DNA of 64,000 bases from Halomonas sp. BDJS001. GTDB lineage: Bacteria > Pseudomonadota > Gammaproteobacteria > Pseudomonadales > Halomonadaceae. Below are positions 47,560 to 57,075 of the stretch, in pieces. The translations under genes and the position numbers were made by a program. The notes below the pieces were generated by a model. That model did not search any database, was not told the origin of the DNA, and saw nothing but the letters and a program-made list of their open reading frames with translations. Position 1 is the stretch's first letter. Each line of letters starts with the position of its first letter. Where the stretch lies: contig NZ_CP110535.1 in the NCBI RefSeq assembly GCF_026104355.1, positions 2,976,001-3,040,000 of the forward strand, in the 5' to 3' direction.

Positions 47560-48783
47560 ATGCAGAAGGATCCCAATAAGGGCTATATCGCTCTATTAGG
47601 CTGGAGTCTCAATGCGATTGAAGCGGCCGAAAATTTTGACCGTCGCTACATTGTCGTTGCACCCGATTGGGCGGAAGAGTATTGCCAAAAACACAACATT
47701 CCTTACGTGCCTTGGAATTTCGAGCGACTCAATGATCGCTCGATGGAAATTGCCGAGACGCTCAAAGAAAAAGGTGTCGATGTCGCCATTCCGCTTTATG
47801 AGGAGACCGTTGAGTGGGCAGGTGCCATTAACTCTGTACTCCTGGATAACCCTCGTCTTTATGGTCAGTCGCTGCTGTTGCGCGATAAAGCGTTGATGAA
47901 GCGTCGTGCTCAACTAGGTGGCATCCGCGTGGGCATTTTTGAAGAAGCCCACGATAAAGATGATGTAGTGCGCTTCCTGAAGCGCGTTAACCAGACGCTG
48001 CTCAAGCTGGACGGCGACCCCAACGACCCGATTCACCTGAAAGCGTTTGATAAAGCAGGCTGCCTGGGCCACCGCGTTATTCGCACGCCTGATGAGGTCG
48101 ATACCATCCCGGATGAAGAGTTCCCGGTGCTAATGGAATCGCATCTGGATGGCTGGGAGTTTGCCGTCGAAGCCTGGGTTCATGATGGCAAAATCGCCTT
48201 CTTGAACATCTCTGAATACGTGACGCTGGGTTACTCGGTATTTGTGCCCGCCTCACCTGAACTAGAGATTTATCGCGAACAGATTACTCAACAGATTGAA
48301 AAGCTCATTAAAGCATTCGACATTGAGTTTGGTTTGTTACATCCAGAATACTTTGTCACCAGCGATGGCGAAATGTACTTTGGGGAAGTGGCTTACCGTC
48401 CGCCTGGCTTCAAAGTATTTGAACTACTAGAGCGTGTTTACGGCTTTAATGCTTACCAGGCATCAATGCTGGTATTCGACCCAAAAACCACGCAAGAAGA
48501 AGTGGCCAAATTCTTCCCGCAAGAAGTGGTCGATGCCAATGGCTTTGCCGGTTGCTTTGGTGTTTACCCACGCCGCCGCGTGGTCAGCCGCTTGGAAATT
48601 CCCGAAGAGACCGAAGATCACCCCTATTTTGAGTCTCATGAGCTAACCTCACCCGTAGAAGAAACCGTTACTAAACGCACTGCGTTTGGTACCCATTGGG
48701 GTCTGATCTACTTTAAAGGCGAGGATGCGCATACGATTCGCGATCTGCTAAAACGCCAAGAAGATCTCGACTTCTATGTATAA
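47560..48783 (+). CDS. ATP-grasp ligase of unknown substrate
   Basis: A 407-residue soluble protein with ATP-grasp architecture. There is an N-terminal Rossmann-like preATP-grasp domain (GYIALLGWSLNAIEAAENFD, YIVVAPDWAEEY), a central ATP domain (lysine K161 in IHLKAFDKAGCLGHRVI), ESHLDGWEFAVEAWVHDGK (193-211), and the Mg2+/phosphate site FGEVAYRPPG (E276, R280). ATP-grasp enzymes join a carboxylate to an amine through an acyl phosphate. The partners here are unknown. The ATG at 47560 has AGGAG eight bases before it; longer in-frame readings (from 47458) lack one. It is followed after 30 bases by a protein with papain-like signatures, so the two form an operon. It is not PurK, CarB or RimK. 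Confidence 0.85.
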   Translation: MQKDPNKGYIALLGWSLNAIEAAENFDRRYIVVAPDWAEEYCQKHNIPYVPWNFERLNDRSMEIAETLKEKGVDVAIPLYEETVEWAGAINSVLLDNPRLYGQSLLLRDKALMKRRAQLGGIRVGIFEEAHDKDDVVRFLKRVNQTLLKLDGDPNDPIHLKAFDKAGCLGHRVIRTPDEVDTIPDEEFPVLMESHLDGWEFAVEAWVHDGKIAFLNISEYVTLGYSVFVPASPELEIYREQITQQIEKLIKAFDIEFGLLHPEYFVTSDGEMYFGEVAYRPPGFKVFELLERVYGFNAYQASMLVFDPKTTQEEVAKFFPQEVVDANGFAGCFGVYPRRRVVSRLEIPEETEDHPYFESHELTSPVEETVTKRTAFGTHWGLIYFKGEDAHTIRDLLKRQEDLDFYV

Positions 48784-48813
48784 TCCCCGCTAATGCTGGG
48801 ATAAGGAGTCACC

Positions 48814-50886
48814 GTGGAGACAGATCAAGTGACGTCTTCTCATGAAGATAACAAGCTCAATGGATTGTTGAGCAAATTTGACGACGCCGTGCGCCTGCTC
48901 ACCCAGGCGCCCGCCTTCTCAAAGCCCGCCAAGCTGCCGCGTGTATTGGATACGGCGCGGCGCGTCCTGCTTCAGGATGGAGGCTGTGAAGCTCTCGAGT
49001 CCCGCGCCCAAGCGTTTGAGGATGCTGGTGTGTTTCTGGGCTCCGATTGGGAAACACCTCAATACTTGGTGCCGACCCTAACCACCTTCGCTTTGAAAAG
49101 CGCGGATGCCGATGTGGTCGTCATTGAGGCATTAAGCGAACTTCGACTCCTGGCTGTCGCTAAAGGTAATTTTGAGCACCCGCTGGTATCCGCAGAGCAT
49201 GCGCACCACTACCTTACTCAGGTAATGGCGATTAATTTATGGCTGCTGTTTTTACCGCCCAGTGAAGCCGAACGGGAAACCCAAGGGCGACTGGCGACCA
49301 TTCCTCGCCATCTCTTCCAACACCTAGCCGATCGCATTGGCTACGAACATATTGTTGATCAACTAATTGACGAGATCTGGCGTATTTTAAAACAGCGCCC
49401 GATTCAGGTTGATTCGATCAAACAGATGATTACCCAAATCGCCCTGTGTCAGGCTAACCCGACGATCGATCTTGGCGCGAGCGGCCAGGGCGCTGACCGT
49501 CTGGTCAGCTCGCTTTACGGGCCCACCCAAGCGTGCCGCGAAGATCCTGGCGTCGATGTTTATCGCGAGCGATTAGAGCATATGGATCAGGCTGCTCTGC
49601 AGGCCGAATCTACCGGTTTCGCTCGGGCGATGCACGACACCGGCTTGGTATCGCCTTATCACGCCGTGCTATTGCGCCACCTACTCGAAGAGGGTGACCA
49701 CTTACTCTCCGAGGCGCTGGGGCTTTCATCTACTGGCCGCGACTGCCTACTCTGCTATCGCGAGCTGGTTCAAGCGCTTATCCGAGGCGGCGTTTATCCA
49801 GCCACCGCACAAGCGGTTTACGGCCTGGCGCTGATGCTTGAGCGCGGCATTCTTTATCAGCCGCCGGTGGCGCCCGCCATGTGGCGTCAACTTAACCTGC
49901 CGCTATCCGAGTGGGCGCAGTCGCGGCTCACCCTGGCCTATGGCGACACCGTTTCTCCCCGGGCGAGACTGATTGAAGGCGTGCTCTGCATGCTGGGGTT
50001 ACCGCTAGGCGTTGGCCAGGGCAACAATCCTACCTGCCAGTCAGCCCGAGCGCTCTCCATGTGGGCGTACAACGACCCAGACTACCTGCTGCAGATGGTG
50101 GCATGGGCAGCCCGCGACGACGAAATCATCATGCATTTCGAGGGGCAAGCCATTTCATCCATGGCAAGCCTCACTGGTGTGGCGACCCAGTTGCCCATCG
50201 ACCTCGACCCGGTTTCGCTGATTGTGGTGCCCCACCTGGATCGCATTTATGCCGAAATGGGTCGGCGCTGCATTGGCCGTGAAGGTGACCCACACCGCTG
50301 GGTAAACCCTGAATTTCATGGCTGGTGGTCGGGACGGGGCTTTCGCATCAATGTCGATGTCGCCACCGGTCAACTAAGCGATGTCGACGACTTCATACGT
50401 CACTTTTTCGCCTACTATCACCCCTATTACAATGGCAACCAGCCACTGATCCACCCTCAGCCAGCAGGCATTGCGGTTACCGATAGCGCAGCGCGATTTA
50501 TTGGTTGGCACGCAATTACCATTTTACGGGCGTCTCTCGACCCGTCTGATGTCATGCGGATTTACTTCTATAATCCCAACAATGATAGCGGGCAGGATTG
50601 GGGCGATGGTGTGGTTGTGAGTACATCAGGCAATGGTGAGCGCTTTGGTGAGGCCTCGCTGCCTTTCGATCGCTTTGCATCGCGGCTATATATTTATCAC
50701 TACGATCCTCTTGAGCGCGTTGACACAGCCGATGTGACCAGCGAAGAGGTGGAAAATGTTAAACATTACTTGCACCGTAGCTGGGGCGCGTCTCGCTTAC
50801 CACCGACTGAGCTACAAGCGGATCAGGGCGCTAGTTCAACCCTACCCGATTCACCACTACCCAATACGTCCCCAGACGTGGGGTAA
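48814..50886 (+). CDS. Large protein with papain-like active-site signatures, partner of the ATP-grasp ligase
   Basis: A 690-residue protein I cannot assign to a named family. Residues 1-370 are helical with no clear motif. The second half shows a papain-like pattern: Q402-G-x4-C408 in GQGNNPTCQSARALSMWA (Gln six residues before Cys, as in papain), H566-A in IGWHAITIL, and N587 with D595-W-G in FYNPNNDSGQDWGDG, like the Asn-Ser-Trp-Gly of papain. This suggests a Cys-His-Asn peptidase, amidase or acyltransferase. The tail (665-690) is Pro/Ser-rich and probably disordered. No signal peptide is seen, so it is cytoplasmic. It starts at GTG with AAGGAG five bases upstream, 30 bases after the ligase. 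The enzyme class is inference. Confidence 0.72.
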   Translation: METDQVTSSHEDNKLNGLLSKFDDAVRLLTQAPAFSKPAKLPRVLDTARRVLLQDGGCEALESRAQAFEDAGVFLGSDWETPQYLVPTLTTFALKSADADVVVIEALSELRLLAVAKGNFEHPLVSAEHAHHYLTQVMAINLWLLFLPPSEAERETQGRLATIPRHLFQHLADRIGYEHIVDQLIDEIWRILKQRPIQVDSIKQMITQIALCQANPTIDLGASGQGADRLVSSLYGPTQACREDPGVDVYRERLEHMDQAALQAESTGFARAMHDTGLVSPYHAVLLRHLLEEGDHLLSEALGLSSTGRDCLLCYRELVQALIRGGVYPATAQAVYGLALMLERGILYQPPVAPAMWRQLNLPLSEWAQSRLTLAYGDTVSPRARLIEGVLCMLGLPLGVGQGNNPTCQSARALSMWAYNDPDYLLQMVAWAARDDEIIMHFEGQAISSMASLTGVATQLPIDLDPVSLIVVPHLDRIYAEMGRRCIGREGDPHRWVNPEFHGWWSGRGFRINVDVATGQLSDVDDFIRHFFAYYHPYYNGNQPLIHPQPAGIAVTDSAARFIGWHAITILRASLDPSDVMRIYFYNPNNDSGQDWGDGVVVSTSGNGERFGEASLPFDRFASRLYIYHYDPLERVDTADVTSEEVENVKHYLHRSWGASRLPPTELQADQGASSTLPDSPLPNTSPDVG

Positions 50887-50916
50887 GCAGCCCACTTAAC
50901 GACACTTTTAACCACT

Positions 50917-51675
50917 ATGATGCGACTCGATCAACTGTTGGTCAGCCAAGGGCTGGCCAACTCGCGTACCCGCGCCCAAAGGCTTATTCGTCACGGGCGG
51001 ATACGGCTTGCCGATAGTGGCAAGCCGTTAATCAAAGCGTCCGAGAAATGGCCCGACGATACCCGTTTTGAAGTAGAAGACGATCCTGAAGAGCGCTATG
51101 TCTCCCGGGCAGGATTGAAGTTAGAAGCGGTGCTCACAGCGCTTGAGCTGCGATTTGACGGCTGCACCGTGCTCGATATTGGCCAATCAACCGGCGGCTT
51201 CACCGACTGCGCACTGCACTTTGGCGCCCGCCACGTGATTGGCGTCGAAGTTGGCCACGGACAGTTGGCAGCTGAACTGCGCGGAGATCCGCGAATCACC
51301 TGCCTGGAAGGGTTAAATGCCCGCTCGATGAGTAGCAGCGAGGCCCTTGCCAAGGTACTTTCAGTTTACCCTCTCGATAGCGCCATTATGGACGTCTCGT
51401 TTATTTCTCAAACGCTGATTCTACCCGAGATTGGAGCCCTTCTGCCATCGGGCGGTCAGTTGATTTCGCTGGTCAAACCGCAGTTTGAACTAACGCCTGG
51501 CGCCCTGGATAAACGCGGCGTAGTGCGCGACGCAAAGCGTTTTACGGAAGTGGAAGCCAGCATTCGTCGCAGTTGCAACGCCTGCGGCCTGGCTATCCAC
51601 CACTGGCAGGAGAGCCCAATTACCGGCGGCGACGGCAACCGCGAATTCCTCCTGCACGCAGTAAAAGAGGCTTAA
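50917..51675 (+). CDS. tlyA: TlyA-family rRNA methyltransferase
   Basis: A 252-residue protein with an N-terminal S4 RNA-binding domain (RLDQLLVSQGLANSRTRAQR, residues 3-22 and on to about 60) and a C-terminal FtsJ-like SAM domain (VLDIGQSTGGFTDCALHFGA; K-D-K-E-type residues in MDVSFISQTLILPEI and LVKPQFEL). TlyA 2'-O-methylates cytidines in 16S and 23S rRNA in some bacteria; others are called hemolysin A only by tradition. The G-Q-S-T variant of the SAM loop is typical. It is 30 bases after the papain-like gene and probably in the same transcript. Confidence 0.92.
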   Translation: MMRLDQLLVSQGLANSRTRAQRLIRHGRIRLADSGKPLIKASEKWPDDTRFEVEDDPEERYVSRAGLKLEAVLTALELRFDGCTVLDIGQSTGGFTDCALHFGARHVIGVEVGHGQLAAELRGDPRITCLEGLNARSMSSSEALAKVLSVYPLDSAIMDVSFISQTLILPEIGALLPSGGQLISLVKPQFELTPGALDKRGVVRDAKRFTEVEASIRRSCNACGLAIHHWQESPITGGDGNREFLLHAVKEA

Positions 51676-51696
51676 AAAGAGAGCCCTAAAAGTGCA

Positions 51697-54600
51697 CTAA
51701 GTCGATGCAGGGGGCAGTTGGTTCGCCGACTGCACTTTAACAGCGTCGCCCTGATCAGGGTGTAGCCACACATCCATCTGCTCAAACGCCACGCGTACGC
51801 CGGCTTCGCGGAACAGCGCGTCTATACGGCAGTTGATTTCATCGGCAGCAAACAGCCGATCAAGCAGGTCGTTGACGAAAATCCGCAGCTCAAAATTGAG
51901 GCTGTGCTGCCCATAGCTTAAACAGAAAACCTGGGGTTCAGGGTCGGCTAGCACACGAGGATTTTCATCCGCCGCCTGCCGCAATAGCTGGTGCACCTTG
52001 GTCATATCGGAGCCGTGGGCCACACCGTAGGTGAGCACGACCCGGGTGATATTATCCGACAGCGACCAGTTGATCAGCTGGTCGGTCACAAAGGTTTTAT
52101 TGGGGATAATAATCTCTTTGCGGTCAAAATCGGTGACGGTAGTCGCACGGATACGGATACGGCTAACGGTGCCGTGCAAATTGCCAATAGTGATGGTGTC
52201 GCCAATACGAATCGGCCGCTCGAACAGAATGATCAAACCGGATATAAAGTTGGCAAAAATCTCTTGTAAGCCAAACCCTAACCCCACACTCAGGGCGGCC
52301 ACCAGCCACTGAAGCTTGTCCCAGGAAACCCCAAGGGTCGACAGCCCCATGACAATCCCCGTGCCCACAATGGTGTAGGAGAGCAGCGAGCTAATGGCAT
52401 AGGCGCTGCCCTGTTTCAATGACAGCCGGGAGAGCACCATCACTTCCAACAGCCCCGGCAAATTGCCCGCCATGATAAACGTAATAGCCACAATCAGCAG
52501 GGCAGCAAAGACGTCGGATATCGATAGTGCGTTATCTACCAAATCCCCCTCTTGCGCTTCCCACAATGATACGTTATCCAAATAGCCAAGCACCGAAAGC
52601 AAGTCCGACCAGACCAAATAAAGCAGCGCACTGAAGCCAATCAACACAATCAGCTTGGAGAGCCGCAGCGACTGACTGTTGATCTGCGCCATATCAAGCG
52701 GTGGCTCTTCTACTACCTCAAGACCTCCTTCCGCCCCCTCTTGCACCTGAGCGCGACGTCGCGCCAAGGCACGGCGATAAGCGAGCCGCCGTGCGGCCAC
52801 CGCGAGACTTCTCACCAGCGAAGCTTCCACCACGACCCATAGCCCCAGCAAGTAAAGGGTGATCGCGAACCGTCCGACTAATCTTAATGCGGTGTATTCG
52901 TAACCCCAAACCACCAATCCCAGTAGGATCAATGGCACCGAGGCCATCGCCAGCCCCAACAGCAAGCGGAACAGGTGGACACCAAAAATGGGGATATGCG
53001 CCAGGATCAACTGGGCCAGCCACCAGCTCATCGCTATCAAGCCACACGAGAATAACCCCAAGGCAACAGGACGCTGCGCTAGCGGCGTTTCCATCTCTCC
53101 AGACATCGCTGCAATGGCGATGACCGGCACCAGGGCGATACCTAGCCCGCCTAACAACTGACGTAACCGGGCGTTGTACTGTGGCGACCAGGTAAAGTGG
53201 CGCTCGGCCACCCCATCGGCGACCAGTAGCCTGCGCCCCCAGGCGACGACGGCCCAACTCAAGGCCAATTGAAGTAGCGCCGGGGCAACGCTATTAGCCA
53301 AGGGCCCAGCCGCTCCCTGCAGCCCAACGCCAATACCCGCTAATGCCAGCGGGCCGGAGAGGGCCAGCAACGCATTCAGCAGCACCGCCCTGGGTGTGTG
53401 CAACTGGGTATCGCTCTTTAACCGACCAATCTGCGAATGCAGCGTGGCCAAGCGGGTCTTGATTTTACGACGCAACCCCATTAGCACCAGACTCAACAAC
53501 ACTAGCGGTGCGCCTCTAAGTACTTCCCATGAAAACCCTTGCCAGCGGGTGGGTAAAATGGCGCGCCACTCCCCTTCTTGCCATTCCAGCTTCAGGTTGC
53601 GGGGTAATTGGCGCACCCAATTCAGATCCATAGGCCGACTGTTGGCGACCCAAAAAAGCTGCTCATCGATAGTTTTGCGCAACTCAACGGTTGTCGTTAC
53701 CAACTGCTGTTGGTTGAGCTGAAGCTCAATCGCCGCGCTTAATAAGCTGCCGTAAGACTGCTCTAGTTGCTCCACCAGCTCACGTCGCGATTGATAAAGC
53801 TGCGAAAGGGAATCGACTAACCCCGGCGTCGCCTCAATGCCCGCCTCAGCCAAACGCGTAGTGGCAAACTGCTCGCTTTGGCGCAGTTGATCGCGCTGGC
53901 GAACTAAATCGAATTGCTTTAAGCGCAGGTCGGCAATTTCGTCCTGCAAATTGCGTGGAGCCGCCAAGGGAGGAAGTGACTTGCGCTGCTCGCGCAGAAT
54001 ACGCGACAGTAGTTGGCTGCCGCGTATTGCCTCAATTTGTTCATTAAGGCTACGCTGTAACTGGCGCACGTTCTCCAACTGCCGTTGGGCTTCAATATTT
54101 TCGCGAACCACCGTGTTGGCACGGTCAGTTGCCCGCAGTAGCTCCAGGCTAAGTGTCTGATTGGTTTGCTGCGCCTGCACCACTACCGGATGCCCCGCAG
54201 CGATTAACGGGTTATCTCTGGCGGCATCGGCAATGGCTTGCTCTGAGGCCAACCGGCGCTGCCGATCAATTACCCCTTGCAGCATGGTTAGCTGCTGCTC
54301 TTGGTAATCGATCTGCACCATCAGCACATCACGGCGCTCCTGAGCTAGTTCGCGCAGGCGGCTATTAGCGCTTAGCTCGCGCTGATAAAAACTCACTTCA
54401 CGTTCGGCCAACGCCCGCTCAAGACGTAGTTGGATTAGCCGTGCATCGTTTAATGCAGAGAGTTGACGATCCACTAGCAAAGCCTCGCGCTCATCGTGCT
54501 GCCGGCGTAAACTTTCCGCTCGCTGGAGGGTTTCCGCGATTGATTGCTGGGCACGTTCAGGAAGTGTTTGGGCGGCCAGCAGCTGCGAGTTCACTTCAGC

Positions 54601-55065
54601 CAGTTGGCTTTGCAACTGCTGAAGCTCGACCACGGCGTTAGTTTGCAACGTTTCCAGCTCGTCGAGGGGACGATCGCTCAAGTCGGCAACGGTTAACTGC
54701 TGAGAGGCTTCTTCAGCTTCGCTCAACTCGCGCTGCAGACGTGCTAACATTTCAGGGGCTTGCTCTACCCGGGTGTCTAACGCAGTAAGGCGCTCGTCCA
54801 CAGAGGCCAAACGTTCATAAGCTTCGATAGCCGCTTCCAGGGCCTCTTTATCCCTGGCCTGCTGGTCAGTTAAAGGCTCCTCAAGAGCCTCTAACTGAGC
54901 AAGTCTTGAAGCCAGCTCAGCCTGTTCAGGCACCCGGTCAAGCATGTTTGCCTGAAGCGCAGCGTGGGCTGAATGAAATGCGGCGCTACTGCTAATGACG
55001 AGCAGCAGAAACAAACAGGTTATACTCCACTTACAGGCGCTTCTTACCACGTTACGTCTCAACAC
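51697..55065 (-). CDS. mscK: MscK-type potassium-linked mechanosensitive channel
   Basis: A giant channel of the KefA/MscK family. From a GTG at 55065 it has 1122 residues, almost exactly the E. coli MscK length. Parts in order: signal peptide (ITCLFLLLVISSSAAFHSA), a long periplasmic coiled-coil domain (about 35-470), about eight membrane helices, and the MscS core with pore helix (LSVGLGFGLQEIFANFISG), then RPIRIGDTITIGNLHGTVSRI and the cytoplasmic cage (IIIPNKTFVTDQLINWSLSD). It relieves turgor on hypo-osmotic shock, which suits a halophile. An in-frame ATG at 55197 would add 44 residues before the signal peptide and intrude on the pldA promoter. It converges with tlyA. Confidence 0.93.
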   Translation of the reverse strand: MLRRNVVRSACKWSITCLFLLLVISSSAAFHSAHAALQANMLDRVPEQAELASRLAQLEALEEPLTDQQARDKEALEAAIEAYERLASVDERLTALDTRVEQAPEMLARLQRELSEAEEASQQLTVADLSDRPLDELETLQTNAVVELQQLQSQLAEVNSQLLAAQTLPERAQQSIAETLQRAESLRRQHDEREALLVDRQLSALNDARLIQLRLERALAEREVSFYQRELSANSRLRELAQERRDVLMVQIDYQEQQLTMLQGVIDRQRRLASEQAIADAARDNPLIAAGHPVVVQAQQTNQTLSLELLRATDRANTVVRENIEAQRQLENVRQLQRSLNEQIEAIRGSQLLSRILREQRKSLPPLAAPRNLQDEIADLRLKQFDLVRQRDQLRQSEQFATTRLAEAGIEATPGLVDSLSQLYQSRRELVEQLEQSYGSLLSAAIELQLNQQQLVTTTVELRKTIDEQLFWVANSRPMDLNWVRQLPRNLKLEWQEGEWRAILPTRWQGFSWEVLRGAPLVLLSLVLMGLRRKIKTRLATLHSQIGRLKSDTQLHTPRAVLLNALLALSGPLALAGIGVGLQGAAGPLANSVAPALLQLALSWAVVAWGRRLLVADGVAERHFTWSPQYNARLRQLLGGLGIALVPVIAIAAMSGEMETPLAQRPVALGLFSCGLIAMSWWLAQLILAHIPIFGVHLFRLLLGLAMASVPLILLGLVVWGYEYTALRLVGRFAITLYLLGLWVVVEASLVRSLAVAARRLAYRRALARRRAQVQEGAEGGLEVVEEPPLDMAQINSQSLRLSKLIVLIGFSALLYLVWSDLLSVLGYLDNVSLWEAQEGDLVDNALSISDVFAALLIVAITFIMAGNLPGLLEVMVLSRLSLKQGSAYAISSLLSYTIVGTGIVMGLSTLGVSWDKLQWLVAALSVGLGFGLQEIFANFISGLIILFERPIRIGDTITIGNLHGTVSRIRIRATTVTDFDRKEIIIPNKTFVTDQLINWSLSDNITRVVLTYGVAHGSDMTKVHQLLRQAADENPRVLADPEPQVFCLSYGQHSLNFELRIFVNDLLDRLFAADEINCRIDALFREAGVRVAFEQMDVWLHPDQGDAVKVQSANQLPPAST

Positions 55066-55229
55066 GTTACTTAAGGCCTCGCTGACATCAAATGCTCCGC
55101 AGAGACGGAGAATGAGGTTATTGTCAGACGTTCTGATAGCCAGCGCAATCAGAGGTGTTGACTTCCACAGGCGGCGTGATAGAAACAAGCTTGGCATTTG
55201 CCTATTCCTTCATTTTGCGAGTCACCTTG

Positions 55230-56261
55230 ATGGTCACCCGAAAACTGCCGTTGACTAAACTTATTGTTCTACTGAGCCTTGCTACTTTTAGTGCGAATGC
55301 CGTCGCCGAGTCTCAACAGGAAATTGAGGCGCGTATCCGTGCCCTCAATGCTGAGCTGCATGCTCTGCACCAACAGTTGCAGCAGATAGAGAATCCCGAA
55401 GACGCCGTACTAGGCTTACCGTATGAACAGTTGCCTGAAGAGGTCGCACGGGAGGATTTGAACGAGCGTCGTGAGCTCGAGCAGGAGTCAAGTCGCAATC
55501 CGTTTTCAATCACCACCCACCGCACCAACTACCTGTTTCCGGTTAGCTTTAACACCAACCAAAACCGTGAAAGCTTTCGCAATATCTCTAACGATGGTGA
55601 AGTGAGTGACGTAGAGCTAAAATTCCAGTTTAGCGCCAAGGTTAATCTGGCTGAACGGATGTTCGGTGACTACGGTGACGTCTACTTTGGTTACACCCAG
55701 CGCAGTTGGTGGCAGGCGTATAATACCGACGCCTCGTCGCCTTTTCGGGAAACTAACTACGAGCCTGAAATATTTATCGATTTTGATAATGCCTGGGAGG
55801 CGCTTGGCTGGGTCAATACCCGCAACCGAATATCCCTCAATCACCAATCTAATGGTCGCTCAGATCCTCTCTCACGCAGCTGGAACCGGATATACCTTGA
55901 AAGCACCTTCCAGCGCGGCGACTGGGCATTCACCCTGGCACCCCATTGGCGGGTACCAGAATCCTCAGAGGATGACGACAACCCGGATATCGAACGCTAC
56001 ATGGGATACGGCGATATTCGTCTCGCCAAGCGCCTCAACAATAACCATGAAGTGAGTGGTCAGTTACGCGGCAACCCCAGTGCTGGCAATATAGGCACCC
56101 AAATTGATTACAGTTGGCCTGCTTTCAACAGCTTGCGAGCGCATGTACAGTACTACTATGGATATGGGGAAAGCATGATCGATTATGATCATCGCGTACA
56201 CCGCTTAAGCCTTGGGTTTAGTTTAAATCCCTTATTTAGTGCCTCTGGGCTGAACCGGTAA
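55230..56261 (+). CDS. pldA: Outer-membrane phospholipase A
   Basis: A 343-residue beta-barrel enzyme that clears misplaced phospholipids from the outer leaflet. It has a signal peptide (LTKLIVLLSLATFSANAVA), then a short coiled coil (about 30-56), then the barrel. The catalytic His-Ser pair of OMPLA is in LNHQSNGRSDPLSRSWNRIY (H205, S207). Amphipathic strands and the aromatic end continue to the C-terminus. The ATG at 55230 places the signal peptide directly at the start; an upstream in-frame ATG (55155) does not. It is divergent from mscK, with a 165-base shared control region. Confidence 0.92.
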   Translation: MVTRKLPLTKLIVLLSLATFSANAVAESQQEIEARIRALNAELHALHQQLQQIENPEDAVLGLPYEQLPEEVAREDLNERRELEQESSRNPFSITTHRTNYLFPVSFNTNQNRESFRNISNDGEVSDVELKFQFSAKVNLAERMFGDYGDVYFGYTQRSWWQAYNTDASSPFRETNYEPEIFIDFDNAWEALGWVNTRNRISLNHQSNGRSDPLSRSWNRIYLESTFQRGDWAFTLAPHWRVPESSEDDDNPDIERYMGYGDIRLAKRLNNNHEVSGQLRGNPSAGNIGTQIDYSWPAFNSLRAHVQYYYGYGESMIDYDHRVHRLSLGFSLNPLFSASGLNR

Positions 56262-56338
56262 GGGCATTTACTTGTCTCTACCCATGTGACTGCTATGCTA
56301 GTAGCAGCGCTATCATTCACTCGTCAAAGGAAGACTCC

Positions 56339-56671
56339 ATGGCTAAACGTCAGTCCACTTACTCTACTCAAGCCGATCAACTCAAAGATGATCTGCGCCA
56401 CCTGAGTGAAACCGTTGAAGAGCTGGTCAATGCGACCGCTAAAGATGCCAGCGGAGAGATGAACGATCTACGTAGTCGCGCCGAGCGCCGCTTGAAAGAC
56501 ACTCGTGCACGTCTTGAAGCACGTGGCGAACGCCTCTATGACGAAACCCGTGATTCGCTGACCCATCAAGCCGATGCATGCGACCGCTATGTGCATGAGA
56601 ACCCCTGGACGAGTATTGGCATTGGCGCCGCAGCGGGTATGGTTATCGGTATGCTGCTCGGTCGTCGCTAA
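56339..56671 (+). CDS. yqjD: ElaB/YqjD-like (DUF883) membrane-anchored protein
   Basis: A 110-residue protein: helical charged N-terminus (LKDDLRHLSETVEELVNATA), a predicted coiled coil, YVHENPWTSIGIGAAAGMVIGMLLGRR at the C-terminus as a single membrane helix. This is the layout of YqjD/ElaB, which in E. coli bind ribosomes at the membrane in stationary phase. AAGGAAG precedes the ATG. The stop overlaps the start of the next gene (TAATG), as in the yqjD-yqjE-yqjK operon. Confidence 0.88.
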   Translation: MAKRQSTYSTQADQLKDDLRHLSETVEELVNATAKDASGEMNDLRSRAERRLKDTRARLEARGERLYDETRDSLTHQADACDRYVHENPWTSIGIGAAAGMVIGMLLGRR

Positions 56672-57075
56672 TGGCTTTGGGGCCAACCCAACGCGTCTTC
56701 TCTGCCGCCAAACGCTTACTGAAATCGCTGATTGCCAATAGCGAAACCCGTCTGCGTTTGGCGGTGTTTGAGTTAGAGGAGGAGCGTGCTCGTTTACTGG
56801 TTCTACTGCTGCTCGCAGGGGCAAGTTTACTGCTGATGTTGTTGGGGATTGCCACGCTAACGGCACTAGTAGTGGTGCTATTCTGGGATACCTACCGCCT
56901 CACTGCTATTGCAATCAGCGCAGCCGTGTTGATAGGCGCCAGTTTGCTACTTGCGGTTATTGCGATTCGCCAGTCCAAGCAACACTCGCTGTTAAAAGAA
57001 ACACTCAAACAGCTTGCTGCTGACCGAGCACTGCTTGAGGAGCCCAGTGATGAAACCATCCGCAGACACCGCTAA
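56671..57075 (+). CDS. yqjE: YqjE-like phage-holin-superfamily membrane protein
   Basis: A 134-residue protein with an amphipathic N-terminus (RVFSAAKRLLKSLIANSETR) and two membrane helices (about 47-70 and 79-103), plus a charged tail. This is the YqjE (DUF1469) layout, annotated holin-like only by fold; no lysis role is implied. It is translationally coupled to yqjD and overlaps the next gene by 26 bases. Confidence 0.85.
   Translation: MALGPTQRVFSAAKRLLKSLIANSETRLRLAVFELEEERARLLVLLLLAGASLLLMLLGIATLTALVVVLFWDTYRLTAIAISAAVLIGASLLLAVIAIRQSKQHSLLKETLKQLAADRALLEEPSDETIRRHR

Noticed and set aside
48814..50886. Lanthionine synthetase (LanC-like) for the 690-residue protein
   Set aside because: The LanC zinc ligands (Cys and Cys-His pairs in GxxH and CHG motifs) are not seen, and no precursor peptide is adjacent.
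56671..57075. Prophage lysis (holin) gene
   Set aside because: The protein is holin-like only by superfamily name. It sits in a chromosomal yqjD-yqjE-yqjK unit, with no phage genes nearby.
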